Position numbers and translations under genes: made by a program. Below are positions 9,054-20,994 of a stretch of 64,000 bases of DNA, one piece after another. The notes under the pieces are model-generated. The model was not told where the DNA came from and searched no databases. It saw only the letters and a program-made list of their open reading frames with translations. Where the stretch lies: NCBI GenBank assembly GCA_021613535.1, contig CP075496.1, forward strand, positions 15,128,001-15,192,000, read 5' to 3'. This DNA comes from Adineta vaga (taxonomy: Eukaryota; Rotifera). How positions within the stretch are numbered: the first letter of the stretch is position 1; the number at the start of each line of letters is the position of its first letter.

Positions 9054-12005
9054 TTAAGCCAAGAAAGACTCAGGAAAAAGACGTAGGAGATGTATCTCAT
9101 CCATATCATAAGAAGGAAGAGACGACAGAGAAGAGTGAGAAGAAACCCAACCCATACACCTTTCAAACACGGAAATATTATCGATATATCTTTTAGAAAC
9201 CCTTAAGCCTCTAATGGAAAAATTCCTATCAAACCACAATTGTCTAAAAGAATTCAAATATGTACGTTCAAGAACTAATTCACCATCAATAGAGTCAGAT
9301 AATGCAGCAAGATAACGATGCCAGTATTTATAACATCTATCTTCGAGAGAAAGTTCATCAAAAAAGATAAGCAAAGAGAAAATCATGAGTACCAAGACAA
9401 AATAAAGAACGTTTAAGACAAGTGAAGTAGAAATGACTAATAAGAGCACGTTGAAGATCAGTGAAGAGTGGAAAGATTGGAAATAACCAAGTGAAAAGAG
9501 GAAGAATATACGAAGAAAAAAGTGCACGCCTCAAAGACAACGAACTTTTACCATGGAATTTGAAAGAATTAACTAACAACAATCTTTTTCTAATTTTCAA
9601 CAATGATCTACAGATAAGCTTACCCCAACCTAACCTCGACGACATGAAATAACCTAAATATTTATATTCCTTAACCCAATTAAGATTATTTCCATCCATT
9701 TTAATAACAAAAGGTGGAGAACAAGGCGCACGAGAACTCCACAAACACTCAGTTTTTTTATAATTAATAGGTTGAACAGTGAGAAGACAATAGAATTCAA
9801 GTTGTTCGCAAAATAGCTTGGTTCTTTTTTCTAAATCTAAACATTGAGATGAAAATTTTACACCTATTCGACCAGCAAAAACAGCCGCTAAATCATCTGC
9901 AAAAAGATGAGACGACGACCACGAAAGAAAATTTGACATATCTGCATGATATGTTATGAAAACAGTAGGAGTTAGCGAACTTCCTTGTGGTCCACCTTTT
10001 TCAATATTAAACCATCTAGATTTTTTATTATTAATCTCAATATAAGCTCTACGATTACTAAGCCAAGCGCCAATCCAATTCACAAAAGAAAGCGGAATAC
10101 CCATCTGCCGAAATTTACCGATACAACCTTCACGTCACAACATATCAAAAGCACTTTTAAAATCAACAAAAATTGTTGTTACTGGAGAGTTATTAGATAA
10201 ATAACTATATAAATCTTCTAAAAACAAGAGAACTCTAGTTTGTAGTCTAAATTTTTCTCTAAAACCAGATTGATTATCAGGTAAAAGACCTCTTCTAAAT
10301 AGTACATCATGAAAACGAGGTAAAAATAGTTTTCACCAACTTTTTGAAAACAATCAATTAGAGAAATAGGTCTAATTTGGGATGGTAGACAGACAGATTC
10401 ATTTTTAGCTAGTAACAACATCCTAGTATCTTTCCAAGAATCAGGAAAAAAAGATGTAGAAAAAGAGAAATTGAAAAGATGAAGAAGAAAAGACCAATGA
10501 GATGAATGAAGAAAGTTAAACATATAATTATTTAAACCATGTGCATCAAGAGATTTCTTTTTCTTCCAATTAACAATCAATAAATTAATTTCATCAATTG
10601 AAACCGAAAGAATAGAATCATTTTTATTATCAAATTCAACAAAAGGAGCATCAACATAAGGATGAGGTCGAACTATATTTTCTGATTTACGAAAGAAATC
10701 CTCATAAAATCCGCTGCAATAGTACACAAATCAACCGAATCTTTTGTAACAACACCTGAAGAAGAAATAAAACCATTAAGAGATGCAGAAGAAGGTTTAA
10801 TGAAACGTTTAACTTTAGACCAAAAGGAAATAGAAATACTAGAAGAAGAATGTCTTAGTTGAAGAGCACGAGAAAGATTAGAAGAAACAAAACTTTTAAG
10901 TTCATGTTTAACTTGTTTTCTTAATAAACAAATATGTTTTTTTAATACACTATTATTCGTACGAATTAGACGAAAAGAAAGAGCACGAACATATGACATA
11001 AAACACCTAAGATAAGGAGGAATAGCAATCCTATATTTATGCAGTGGAAAAAATCTAGTACATCGAGCAATTAATAGTTGAAGAAACATGATATATTGGT
11101 TATAAGTTTCATTAAAACTAAGACCACACCAATTTTTTTTTCCAATACGAGAATGTATATTCAGTGAATAAATTAAAAATCTTCCAATGAATTGAATTTC
11201 CTTTAGCTTGCTTAAGAACTTTAAAAGGAAGAATAGAAAGAATTGGGCAATGATCACTAGTTGTATTAATATTCAATTTTTGAATTTCAATACCAGTTAC
11301 ATTCGAAAAAGCATAATCAATAGTACGAGTAGAACGAAAAGAAGTATAACCATCAGGAACAAAAGGAGAAAGAGACAAAGAATCTGCCCAGTCTAATATA
11401 CAATCAGCTTTAATACCATCCTGTTCAAGATCAACATTAAAATTACCAAAAAGTACACATCTATCAGAAAAAAAGGAAGATAAATCATTCCAACACCATG
11501 AACGACTATCCGGTGCATAAACCCCAATAAACCTACAATCCTCTTCAATTGAGACATCAATAACACAAACATTAGGAATGTTACAATCAATTCTTTTAAC
11601 CTTTATATCATTTCGAACAAGAATCAAAACACCACCATTTCTGTTTTCGCCTAACTGATAGAAAATTTTAAAATTAGAAAAAGATTGACGATAGAAGGAT
11701 AAATCTAATTTGCCTGTTTCCAAAAGAATAATAATATCCGTGTTTGAAGAAGAGATAATAAGAAGAACTTCTTGCCAACGAACATTAAACATAAGAACAT
11801 GTAAAGAAGAAAGATAATTCTTCCACAGAGAAAAACATGAAGAAAGGAGTGGATTACTTTCCCACTCAGAAAGAATAGAGCAAAACAGTTTAAAATCAAA
11901 TAGAGAAAGAGTATCCTTAGCATTATCTAAGAACAGATTTCTCTTACTATTTTGAGAAAAAGAAGGACAACTGAAGAAAGAAGGAGAAAGAGGCGAAAGG
12001 ATCAT
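9054..12005 (-). pseudogene. LINE ORF2: APE endonuclease and reverse transcriptase
   Basis: N-terminal endonuclease/exonuclease/phosphatase domain: LHVLMFNVRWQEV, IIILLETGKL, GGVLILVRNDI, VYAPDSRSW, LFGNFNVDLEQ, TIDYAFSNV and TSDHCPI. The reverse transcriptase follows: RPISLIDCFQKV, TTIFVDFKSAFDML, GGPQGSSLTP and the FADDLAAVF catalytic box at about 9905-9880. A C-terminal part follows, ending FPESFLA at 9054. Lesions: a frameshift in a poly-A run near 11135, further frame changes near 10715, 10325 and 9400, and an in-frame TGA at 10135-10137 directly after FDML. No active protein can be made from this copy. Confidence 0.88.
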
Positions 12006-12310
12006 TAAATGTCACAAGTATCTTGCATTGCTTTGGACATTTGTGCACGATAACGTTCAAATCTACTCTTCATATCAGCATCTAATGTTCTCCCTTTTTG
12101 CATCGAGTTGATTGAGTTCATAACTTGCATACAATCATCTAATATAGGTAAAATTAATTTTTTACATAATTTATCATTATCATTAATAGATCTATCATAG
12201 ATCTCACATTTTCTTTTCATTACTACCGTATCATTTTCTAAACTTGATGAAGTTGACTTTAATTTATCAATTTCATTTGTAAATGATGTATTAAGATTAT
12301 TCTGATCCAT
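12005..12310 (-). CDS. Small coiled-coil ORF between LINE ORF1 and ORF2
   Basis: 101 residues starting MDQNNLNTSFTNEIDKLK, with regular hydrophobic spacing suggesting a coiled coil and no known domain. Its stop overlaps the ORF2 start in the sequence TAATG (shared A at 12005), and its own start is 6 nt after the ORF1 stop. The compact order fits coupled termination and reinitiation. It could be a separate ORF or the frameshifted tail of ORF1. Confidence 0.6.
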   Translation of the reverse strand: MDQNNLNTSFTNEIDKLKSTSSSLENDTVVMKRKCEIYDRSINDNDKLCKKLILPILDDCMQVMNSINSMQKGRTLDADMKSRFERYRAQMSKAMQDTCDI

Positions 12311-12316
12311 GATAAA

Positions 12317-13757
12317 TTATTGAAAATATTTATTCGAATCACAAAGTTTCAAAAGTGTATCATTTGCTTGAGATAAACCGGATATAAGAAGATTAATTTT
12401 AGAATCAAGTTGATTTTCAGATGATGAAGAAGAGGTTGACCAAGGTTTAGATAGTTGTGGAAAATCATTTGCTAGGTTATTTAAACTAACGGTGTTGGAT
12501 TTGTTCGGTAAAGATAAATCTGACGAATTGCTAGAGATGCTGTTTTTGTTATTTAATAAGTTTTTAGTTAAAGCATCACGAAAAGATTTAACAACAGGAC
12601 ATTTCATCGAATTTGACAAATGGTCACCATAACAATGTTTGCATGTAATAATGGAGGAACATTGATGATTTTTTAAGTTTGTAAATGATGCGCCACATGA
12701 TTTACAAGTTTCATCCTTTTCAGTACATTGACTTCGAAAATGACCAATACCACAACACTTAGAACAAATTAATACATTAACAGAAGCAAGATATTCAATA
12801 ATATCATAACATAAATAATTAATGAAAATTTTTTTATCATTTAATAAAGCATTTCTAGTTTTTGTAGAGGTGATTTCTAATTTAACTAATTTAATATCGT
12901 TACCAAATTTATTTTTCAGTCGAATAACATTACTGACATGCAGATAAAGACTTTTTACTTCATTCGAGAATTCGACAAAATCCAATCGTAGGTCAACCTC
13001 TTTGATAATCAAAGAAAGTTGTGGAGGTATTGATGGAACAGAAGGAAAAGTAAATTTTTCACCACATATACTATCCGACCATTTGCTATGATCTAGTAAC
13101 ATTGTAAAAGAATCAGGATCTTTAACATAAAGTAAAACATCAATTTCTGCATTTGAACATTTTACTGAAGAAAATCGACAATTAACTAATTCAATATTAA
13201 AATCATAATTTGATTTAAAGAAATTCATAATAAATTCTTTAATACGATTAATGGTTATTTTTTTAGAATTAAAACGAAATATATGAGGAGGAAATGGATA
13301 ACGAGTTAAAGCATATCTAGTCGAAGCGGATGAAATAAATATCTGCTTTTGAACATTAGGATCAGCATTAAGCAAATTCGTAGTAACATAAGATACATTA
13401 GAAAACGAACCATTAGTATTTTTCACGTTAACGTCATTTAAATTTAATTGTTTAGTTTTTTTACTTGAAATAACTTGAAAATCATCATCAACGGCTGTAT
13501 CAGGCAGACAACGACGTAATGGACGAGAAGGAGAAATCGATGATTGGACATCAGAAGCATTAAGAACATGTGAAAGATTATTTTGAGGAGAACATGGATT
13601 GTGGAGCTGATGTCTTGTTCGAAAATGCACCTGTTTGAATAAAATCATCACCTGGGGTTGAATTAATAACCATTGAAATAGAAGAGTTGCTTTTATTTTT
13701 AGCAGCTAACACTTTTTCTTGAGCTAATTTAACACCAGGCCTATTCCTTAATTTCAT
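12317..13757 (-). pseudogene. LINE ORF1, gag-like with zinc knuckles
   Basis: A probable start MKLRNRPGVKLAQEK is at 13757. The frame must shift by one near 13580-13600, from ..QSMFSSK into ..NNLSHVLNASDVQ, to join the long 13651-12317 frame. The body has an RNA-binding-like middle and three Cys/His knuckles near the C-terminus: CSKCCGIGHFRSQC, which is C-x2-C-x4-H-x4-C, then CKSCGASFTNLKNHQC, then CKHCYGDHLSNSMKC. These are nucleic-acid chaperone features of LINE ORF1 proteins. It ends NKYFQ, and only 6 nt separate its stop from the next ATG. Confidence 0.8.
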
Positions 13758-13911
13758 AAATAAAATTAAGGACAAACCACGAAGATATAACGTCGAAAAG
13801 CCAAGAAAAGAGGACGAAAGGAGAATATAGAAGAGAAGAATACGTCTGATCAGGACGATGTATTTTTGGATCAACGAAATTTGATTTATTCTTTGTATTT
13901 ATTAGTCAGTA

Positions 13912-14080
13912 TTTCCATGGTAGCCGCTATGACTGAGTGGTTATGTTGGTCGTCACGTATTTTAAAGATACTGTGTTTGAACATCATACATAGAATGACC
14001 TTAGACAAGTCACTAACGGCTATTTGTTTTGGATCATCCATCCGATAGGATGCTGATTACATTACGCTAGTCAGTATGTA
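13912..14080 (+). repeat. Decayed tRNA-derived SINE copy
   Basis: The sequence matches, with many substitutions, the 5' two-thirds of the SINE at 27433-27749: GCCGC, TGACTGAGTGG (A-box-like, 13930-13940), GTTTGAACA (B-box-like, about 13975), then AATGACC, GACAAGTCACTAACGGCT and CATCC. The A-to-B spacing of about 33 nt is the same in both copies. It lies just outside the 5' target duplication of the LINE. Confidence 0.65.
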
Positions 14081-14696
14081 TGGGAAGCTTAAGTGAATTA
14101 GAGGAAAAACTAACGTATGCTATCTTTTTAGTCTGGAAGTAAGACAAAAAAATACATGGCACTACAAAGTTATCGAATACAGTGTTATCTGATCGATACT
14201 ATATGTACAGGAAAATTCAGAGTACAATTTGTATTTGTATTCGCGCATCTCTGTTCATTTAAATCGAATAGTTTTTCTTACTTATAATGAATAAATGAGA
14301 GATTCATCAACAGAAATTTGCAGAAGTAATTGGAATAGTGACAGATTTTCTCATAGTTTATATTCTTATATTTCTGTTAATCAACATTCTGAAGATCCTT
14401 TTCGTTAATTTGAATCAATTAGAAACCGTTTATTATTTGTAGATGAAGCCACAAGTAATCAAAACAAAATATAACTATTCAACAATCTATCAAGACAACG
14501 CCGATGAATAGATTGATTCTTATTGCTTTTTCTTTCATTTGAATATTGAATTCATTTCCAGTATTTGTATTGGAAAAATCAAGAAACGTTTCCTCCGACA
14601 CAAGCCGATGCAATTCAAATCGAAACAGATAGTCAATATGTTTCATCAAGACTAATTCCAGTTTCTTTTTTTCTGTTAACATTATTCTATGTAAGA
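14081..14696. other. Intergenic, no gene seen
   Basis: AT-rich stretch with only short frames. I see no motif, array or terminal repeat in it. Confidence 0.4.
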
Positions 14697-15327
14697 TTAA
14701 TGTAGGGATCCACGATGAACAACTCCATGTCTTTGAGGTATACGCGGAGATTGACCTCGTATCATCATATGAATGCTCTAAAGAAAAGAAAAAAAAGATC
14801 AGATGAAAATTAGATTCATTTTTATGTCATTACCGGAGGTGTTAGTGATCTATGTCGTCGATCGACAACAGGAGTATGTCGATGTTGACCATCAAAATTA
14901 AGTGATGTTGTACTCAGGTGATTTGCTTTGTTTTTGACAAAACTATGAATGCATAAAATAAATGTCAAACGTTCTTTGGCGCGAGCTAATTGTGCATTTA
15001 CTTTGTCGAATTTTCATTTATAACTACGACTTCGTAAGAATTGTTCAATACTGGATTTTTCACCATATTTATTTACAAGTTGAAAACATTCCTCAATGTT
15101 TGTTGAAAGTCTTCATGAGAAAAGTATTTCTCTGGGATGGATTCTAGAGCATATCCAACTTCATAAATATGTCCATGTAATTCAATACAACTCTCCTCGT
15201 TTAATTCATAATTTTCGATTGCAGTACGAATTTGGTTTGCTAAAAAGATCATGCCTGATACTGCAGGTGGGCCAACAGCCAAGGCCACACCAATGAAAAC
15301 TGGTTCACGATCATGACGTCTTTGCAT
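14697..15327 (-). pseudogene. Four-helix-bundle (MLKL/HeLo-like) protein, broken
   Basis: Starts MQRRHDREPVFIGVALAVGP at 15327. Exon 1 runs to 14834, a 56-nt intron covers 14833-14778, and exon 2 ends TAA at 14697. A one-base frameshift near 15076 and an in-frame TGA at 15014-15016 interrupt it. Read across these, the helices run IRTAIENYELNEESCIELHG, then FQQTLRNVF, QLVNKYGEKSSIEQFLRSRS, then KFDKVNAQLARAKERLTFIL. The K(Y/F)..KS....F(L)..R.YK..F..(L)N..L..... pattern resembles the N-terminal four-helix domain of MLKL and related HeLo-like membrane-permeabilising or signalling domains. The tail is basic. The family match is from memory, so function is inference. A TKL kinase stands 14 kb away, but no linkage is shown. 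Confidence 0.5.
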
Positions 15328-15940
15328 TTTTGTATTGATAATTATTAACTATAAACTATATGAAATATTGTGAGGATAGAAAAAAATCAAAGGTAATTTA
15401 TACCGTATTAATATACACATGACTCAACGATTTGTCCTTCCGTTTTTCGAGAAAATGTGCGTCATCGACTGCATACTTTAATTATGCAATAATCTGTTAA
15501 CGTTTAACGTAATTTTCCATTTGTATTTTCTTTACTGAGTCATCTTGTGCATCTGGATACTGATGATCGAAGATTTTTCATGAGATAATTGAATTGACCA
15601 ACAATGAAAAAAAATGATTAAAATATATAATTGATATTCAATAAATGACTATAGTCATAAAAAGAATTGATAACATATGAATTATTATCGTGAAATTTCT
15701 CTTGATAATAAAATATGTCCATTGATTGTCTTGAATTATATAGACTCAAAATTTATTCTTTAATAAATAGTGAAATAAGAAATTCTATTTTGTTTTTATT
15801 ATTTTAATCTGAAATATAAATCTATAGGAAAAAAATCAATCGTTATTCGCTACAGGTATATGTTATCATTTTGATAAACACGTATTCTTTGTATTTCATA
15901 TATTATATCTTTAATATACTAAAGGCAAATAAACGATCAG

Positions 15941-16001
15941 TATTAAGGGTGTGGGTGTGAGAACATTAGTATTTAAACACCCATCAACACCCACGCTCAC
16001 C
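15941..16001. repeat. Telomere-like hairpin H2
   Basis: Left arm AAGGGTGTGGGTGTGA, loop of about 20 nt, right arm CACCCATCAACACCCACGCT. It is the least perfect of the hairpins; the arms are G-rich first and C-rich second as in the others. It sits about 240 bp upstream of the TLDc gene start. Confidence 0.65.
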
Positions 16002-16237
16002 GTATAAATTCATTCAATGATTATGAGTGAGCTATCTCCATAGGAGATCATCTGTCTTTTTTTTTGTTTGTTCTAATCAAAACATATTGTACAGAGAAAA
16101 TAAAACAAGAAAATGTTTGTGTTATGAAGGTGGAGAAAGAAAACAAAAATCCATGTGTCTATATGAAATTGTATTCATATTTATTCGATACACTCGATTA
16201 ATAAAAAACCGAAAAAAACATTTTCTTGGACAATACA

Positions 16238-17398
16238 ATGCAGTCTTCTCGCACAACGTCTAATATCAGTTCTATTTCTTCAGGAAAGGATGTTAGTTTT
16301 AAATCATGTGAAATTGAAAATTGTCAACGTATTTCGGCTGTATTATGTCATCATTGTAAAGCAAATATATGTCGACGTCACTTCATCGAACATGCAGATC
16401 ATCTTACACAAGAATTACATCCATTAGCTGATCAAATGAACGAATTAAATGAGAAAATCAACTCGTTTTCTGTAGAAGAATATGAACAAAAATTGATCGA
16501 TCAATTAACTAAATGGCGTAACGAAACAATAAAAAATATTAATGAATTATATGAATTCAAAAAACAAAAACTCGATCTACTTTTTCAAGAAAATCAAAAG
16601 TTGTATCAACAACAAACAAAGAATTATTTAGAAATAGTTAGCACATTAAAAAATGAAGCAGCAGCTTTTATCAAAGAAAATGATATAGTATATGAAGAAT
16701 TACAAGTATTAAAAGAGAAATTACGTACATTGGAAATTAATGTTAAAGCAATGCATACTCATCTTGTTTCTTGTGATATAAAACCTTTATTGATTGATTA
16801 TTCTGCAATTCTTATTCAATCTACAGAAAATAATTATATGTGCGGTGGAACACTTTTAGGTATTGATTATCAAATGAAATTAAATGATTTTTATGGAAAT
16901 CCAACACAAAAATGGCAATTAATTTATAAAGCAACAAGGAATGGTTTTGATGCAAAGGATTTTCACCGTTGTTCAGATAATAAAGGACCTACAATGACTA
17001 TTATAAAAAGTCAAAATGCAAATTATCTTTTCGGAGGTTACACATCATTATCCTGGACTTCTGATGGAGAATATAAAAATGATTCGGAAGCATTTTTATT
17101 TACTCTAACAAATCCTCATGGTATACAACCAATTAAATTTCCCATGAAATCACATAGAATGTTCGCTGTATGTCATGCAAATAATCGTGGTCCTTGTTTT
17201 GGTGGAATTATAAAAGATACAGCACATCTTGTTGATATTCGTATATCGAATAATGCAAATAAAAATCGAGATTCAGAATGTTCATTTCCATCAAGTTATT
17301 TAGATACTACTGGAAAAGATGAAAAACTTTTTACTGGAGAAAAGAATTTTATGGTGGACGAAATCGAAATTTATAATTGCGTAGTTGAAAATAAATGA
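16238..17398 (+). CDS. B-box-like / coiled-coil / TLDc domain protein
   Basis: The first ATG in the frame is at 16238 (MQSSRTTSNISSISSG); an upstream TTG in the same frame is not needed. Residues about 22-56 form a Cys/His cluster (SCEIENC, LCHHCKANICRRHF, H..H) like a B-box zinc finger. Residues about 70-190 are a long coiled coil. Residues about 200-385 form a TLDc domain: LLGIDYQMKLNDFYG, WQLIYKATRNGFDA, FHRCSDNKGPTMTII, LFGGYTSLSW, SEAFLFTLTNPHG, then a DEIEIYNC end. TLDc domains act in oxidative-stress proteins and bind the V-ATPase. B-box plus coiled coil suggests an oligomer, as in TRIM-like proteins. The frame is intact and intronless. Confidence 0.88.
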   Translation: MQSSRTTSNISSISSGKDVSFKSCEIENCQRISAVLCHHCKANICRRHFIEHADHLTQELHPLADQMNELNEKINSFSVEEYEQKLIDQLTKWRNETIKNINELYEFKKQKLDLLFQENQKLYQQQTKNYLEIVSTLKNEAAAFIKENDIVYEELQVLKEKLRTLEINVKAMHTHLVSCDIKPLLIDYSAILIQSTENNYMCGGTLLGIDYQMKLNDFYGNPTQKWQLIYKATRNGFDAKDFHRCSDNKGPTMTIIKSQNANYLFGGYTSLSWTSDGEYKNDSEAFLFTLTNPHGIQPIKFPMKSHRMFAVCHANNRGPCFGGIIKDTAHLVDIRISNNANKNRDSECSFPSSYLDTTGKDEKLFTGEKNFMVDEIEIYNCVVENK

Positions 17399-17653
17399 TC
17401 TCTCACAATTCAACTACGTATATGCATTCTTGAACTATATACGGACAAACTTTATTCTCATTAAATATTATGTATACCTGAAAGATTTTTTATATATACT
17501 TAAATTATAGTTACTGAATATTAGTATTATTAATCAATAATATGCAGCTATACATTTATTATTTAAAGTCCTTCTAAAACCATAGTCAAACTTGTTCAAT
17601 TTCACTATCACGATTATATAGTCCTGAAAATTTCTCTAAAGTCGATGTAAATG

Positions 17654-17680
17654 TCTTGAGGGTGAGGGTAAGTATGTGTT
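17654..17680 (+). repeat. Single G-rich arm related to the telomere-like hairpins
   Basis: TCTTGAGGGTGAGGGTAAG matches the CTTGAGGGTG end of hairpins H3, H6 and H7, but no C-rich partner follows within a few hundred bases. Probably half of a decayed copy. Confidence 0.5.
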
Positions 17681-17887
17681 TAATTCAAAATGGAAAAGTA
17701 TTCTATCTACGAATAACAAATCACGATGAAAATTGTTTAAGTATGCACAGTTCGAAAAGGTCATTAGTAACACTTGATAGGAATGATAGTGTTGAAGAAA
17801 ATGTATCTTTGTAAAAATAAAAAATAAATATTCTTAGATTTATCTACTCATTATTAATTTTTATTTGGACGAGGATATCTATCCGAT

Positions 17888-19729
17888 TTATTGACGTTTC
17901 TCAAGCTTAATATACACAGCATCGGGCTGAATCACTAGTGTTTCTCGAAGAACAAATCCTTGTTCAATACGTTGACCAGGAAGAATTGAATATTGACGAA
18001 GAAGACGAATTAAACACAATTTCAGTTCCATTAAACACAATTTCAGTTCCATTAAACACAATTTGATTCCAACACAATTTCTAGGGCCTTGACCAAACGC
18101 CATAGAAGCCATTGGATGTCGCCGAACTGTATGTCGTTCAGGTATGAACAAGGAAGGATCCTCAGGACCCCATAGTGCAGGATCATAATGTAGCGTTAAT
18201 ATGTCAGGTTGAATAACGCTTTCTACATTATAAAAAAGTTATATTTCATTTTCTAATCTTCTTGAAAAAAAACTCAAACTAACCTTTTTCAATTATGTGT
18301 CCACATACAGTTGTTTCTGTATTGCATTCTCTCGAAACAGCCTGAAGAGCGACGGGAAACATTCGTAAAACTTCACGAATGACCAAATCCATATAGTTCA
18401 TACTGTTGACCGAATTATAATCGAGTTCTTCATTATTTGTTACGTACATTTCATCGATTTCTGCTTGAAGTTTCGTTTGAATGTCGGGTCTTGTTGCCAA
18501 AATATATGTAGACGAAGCCAATGTAGTTGAGGTTGTCTCAAAACCAGCAATCATGAAGAAAAATACATTACTCGCTACTTCATCTGCGTGAAGTTATTTT
18601 TCCTATAATTAGATTTGAATTATACAATATTGAAAAAAAGATTCTTTCTCACATTGATTTTATCAGACGTCGTTGCATCAATCATTAATTGTAATAAATC
18701 AATTTCACGATATTGTTGTTCTTCTGATTCGGTCTGATCTTTTCGTGCTTGAATGACTTGTCTTACTTGATTGATGATCCACATTCCAGGAAGCTCCTCG
18801 AACTCACTCATGAAACGAGGTGCCAGATAACGTAACATCTTGAATACAACCAACATAGTATAAACAATCTGAGTGAGAATTGGAATAAGCCATGGCATTA
18901 AACAACTTAATTTTACAATAGGGAGTTTTTCAGGATTATCTTTAAAAAACTGAGCTGATTTAGCAATAAATGGATTATTGATATCGTTCTGCATATTCGT
19001 ATGGATCCCAAATGCAGAATGACCTATAATCAAATGAAATCGTACATAATTTAAGTAGTTTGATGTGATCGTGTCATATAATCATTTTTCTAATGATAGG
19101 AAAGAAGATTACTCACAGATAACATCCATAGTTAACCGCTTGTAAAATGTATAAATATCGAATTCTTGATCCTTCTGCTGCTCAAGTTTATTCATCAATG
19201 CGTCAATGCATCTGTTGACAATAGGAGATGTTAGTTTTAATTTCGCAACGGAAAACGTTGGATTAATTATATGTCTTTGACGACGCCAACGATTTCCAGT
19301 AGCTGCAAATAGATGAACGAGATTTCCTTGATTTAATTGAGTTACAAATGGCAGACGTCTTGAATGAAAACAACCAAATTTTCTAACAAAGACTCCTTGC
19401 AAAAATTCAACATCTGAAACAATATAGACTGGACGAGTGCCTTCGAAAAGACCATAAATCGGACCATATTGACCAGTCCACTTTTGCCATTGTCGAGAAA
19501 TAGATTCCACTGACCAAAGAGTTCGATAATGACCAAAGAAAAAGCGAGGTGGTGGACCAGAAATACCACGAATTTTAAAATACGAATAACTCGATTTTAA
19601 ACTTCGCAGATAAGCAATAAAGACAATACTCAAGAGTAGTAAAACAAGAGCTATCGTCACAAACAACATTATTCGTCTTGTTATAAGAAGAATGTAATGA
19701 ATAACTTTTTCTTTTCTTTCTTTACCCAT
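17888..19729 (-). CDS. Cytochrome P450 (CYP3-clan-like), four exons, probably decaying
   Basis: Exons: 19729-19117, 19023-18653, 18602-18284 and 18222-17888, separated by introns of 93, 50 and 61 nt. An N-terminal membrane anchor (residues about 12-40) is followed by the PPPRFFFGH hinge, WRRQRHIINPTF, the I-helix AGFETTSTTL, the K-helix EVLR and the heme loop FGQGPRNCVG. It would be an ER-bound monooxygenase; the substrate is unknown. Two oddities appear. A 21-bp in-frame tandem duplication (about 18015-18060) repeats ELKLCLM in the helix just after the heme cysteine. At the exon 2/3 junction the predicted acceptor leaves an in-frame TAA at 18594-18596, while an acceptor at 18584 would be out of phase by one base. 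Both suggest loss of function. Confidence 0.87.
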
Positions 19730-19919
19730 GTGCGATAAAAAATTCGCTTTCGTTAAGACAAAACAAATGCCTTTTTCTTATACTGATATGGTGATATGAA
19801 GAAAGAAAGAAAATCTATTGACTCAAAGGATGCGTGAAGTTGTGAGCACATACTTCTCGTCTACAAGTACACTCTCGATTGAACAGATAAGATTCAAATC
19901 GATTTTATGCTTCCATAAT

Positions 19920-19985
19920 CATCTTGAGGGTGTGGGTGTGGGCGAGGTTGGATCTTACTGTATCTCAACCCACACCATCAAGATG
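19920..19985. repeat. Telomere-like hairpin H3
   Basis: Left arm CATCTTGAGGGTGTGGGTGT plus GGG, loop of about 24 nt, right arm CCCACACCATCAAGATG. The arms pair out to CATCTTGA/TCAAGATG, giving the clearest view of the element ends. Located 190 bp upstream of the P450 start. Confidence 0.8.
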
Positions 19986-20994
19986 GTGAATTATATTCGA
20001 ATTCCAATTAGGCAGCTCATGACTCATCAGGATACTGCTGTCATAGTGGTGATTACTTTGAGAACATTAACTCTTTATGAATGTTAACATTCATCAATGT
20101 AATAACCTCATATTCCATGAAACTCACGACATATTAACAATTCTTTTAGTTGAATTCATTCAGATGAATGATATTTGAAAGAATTATCTTTTCAAAAAAA
20201 AATCTTTTTTGATCATGAGAACGTCAGATGTAATTATACTGAGCAATTCACTAAATTGATTAGATAAAATTTCATTTATAAATATTTTTTTGTGGCAGCA
20301 AAGCTTTATTGTATAAAACAACACTACAACATAAAATCAACGGATAGTATCGCTATTATACACAAGCTGGAAGAGAGATAGAAAGGACACATGACGTATG
20401 TCTTTTGTCCGTAGAGAGAAGAAGAACGATAAAAATCATATGTAATAATAGTGAATATACATGGAGTGACGCGTGTAAAGTCTTAGTGATGTGGAGACAA
20501 AAAGAAAAAGATATAATGGTAACAGATGGGTAGAATATAGAAGAAAGGAAAGGAAAGAAAGAAAACTGTGTTATATGTGAAAATTTAAATCAGTAGATAA
20601 ATTCTTATAAATATTGTTGATGTTAATTCATTATCAATATCACGATTTCCTCATCAAATTCGATATTGGTCCTATCTAATATCTAATACATTCTCATCGA
20701 TATGCACATTATTAACTCTTTATTTTCTTTTATTCGATCGAACATTATGAAATAGTCTCAATAATCATATAATGACAAATAAGACTCATCCTTTGGATTC
20801 GCTGACCTTTTTCTGAAAGAATTGTAGGTACCGAAGATATTTAGATACTTTGAATAACAAGAAACCCGACGCAAACCTTGCTGGACTTTCTACTCAAAAC
20901 AACACTTCTACAACCAAATTCAGTAGTATTCTTTCAAAAATCTCAAAGAGGATCAATTTTTTATTCATAATAAAATATTAATTTCAATCTCCCA
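19986..20994. other. 1-kb intergenic stretch, no gene seen
   Basis: AT-rich DNA between hairpins H3 and H4. Only short frames occur and I recognise no RNA gene or mobile element. Confidence 0.4.

Larger units (their letters stand above)
8826..13873 (-). mobile_element. Full-length LINE (APE-type non-LTR retrotransposon), inactive
   Basis: The element is on the reverse strand and is bounded by a perfect 17-bp target duplication, ACGAAATTTGATTTATT, at 8809-8825 and 13874-13890. The 3' end is an A-rich tail (T-rich on + at 8826-8844). In 5'-3' order it carries a gag-like ORF1 with CCHC knuckles, a small coiled-coil ORF, and ORF2 with an apurinic endonuclease and reverse transcriptase. Frameshifts and a stop in ORF1 and ORF2 show that it is dead, but length and target duplication are preserved. 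The clade is not assigned. A 5'-truncated relative lies at 40911-41396. Confidence 0.93.
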
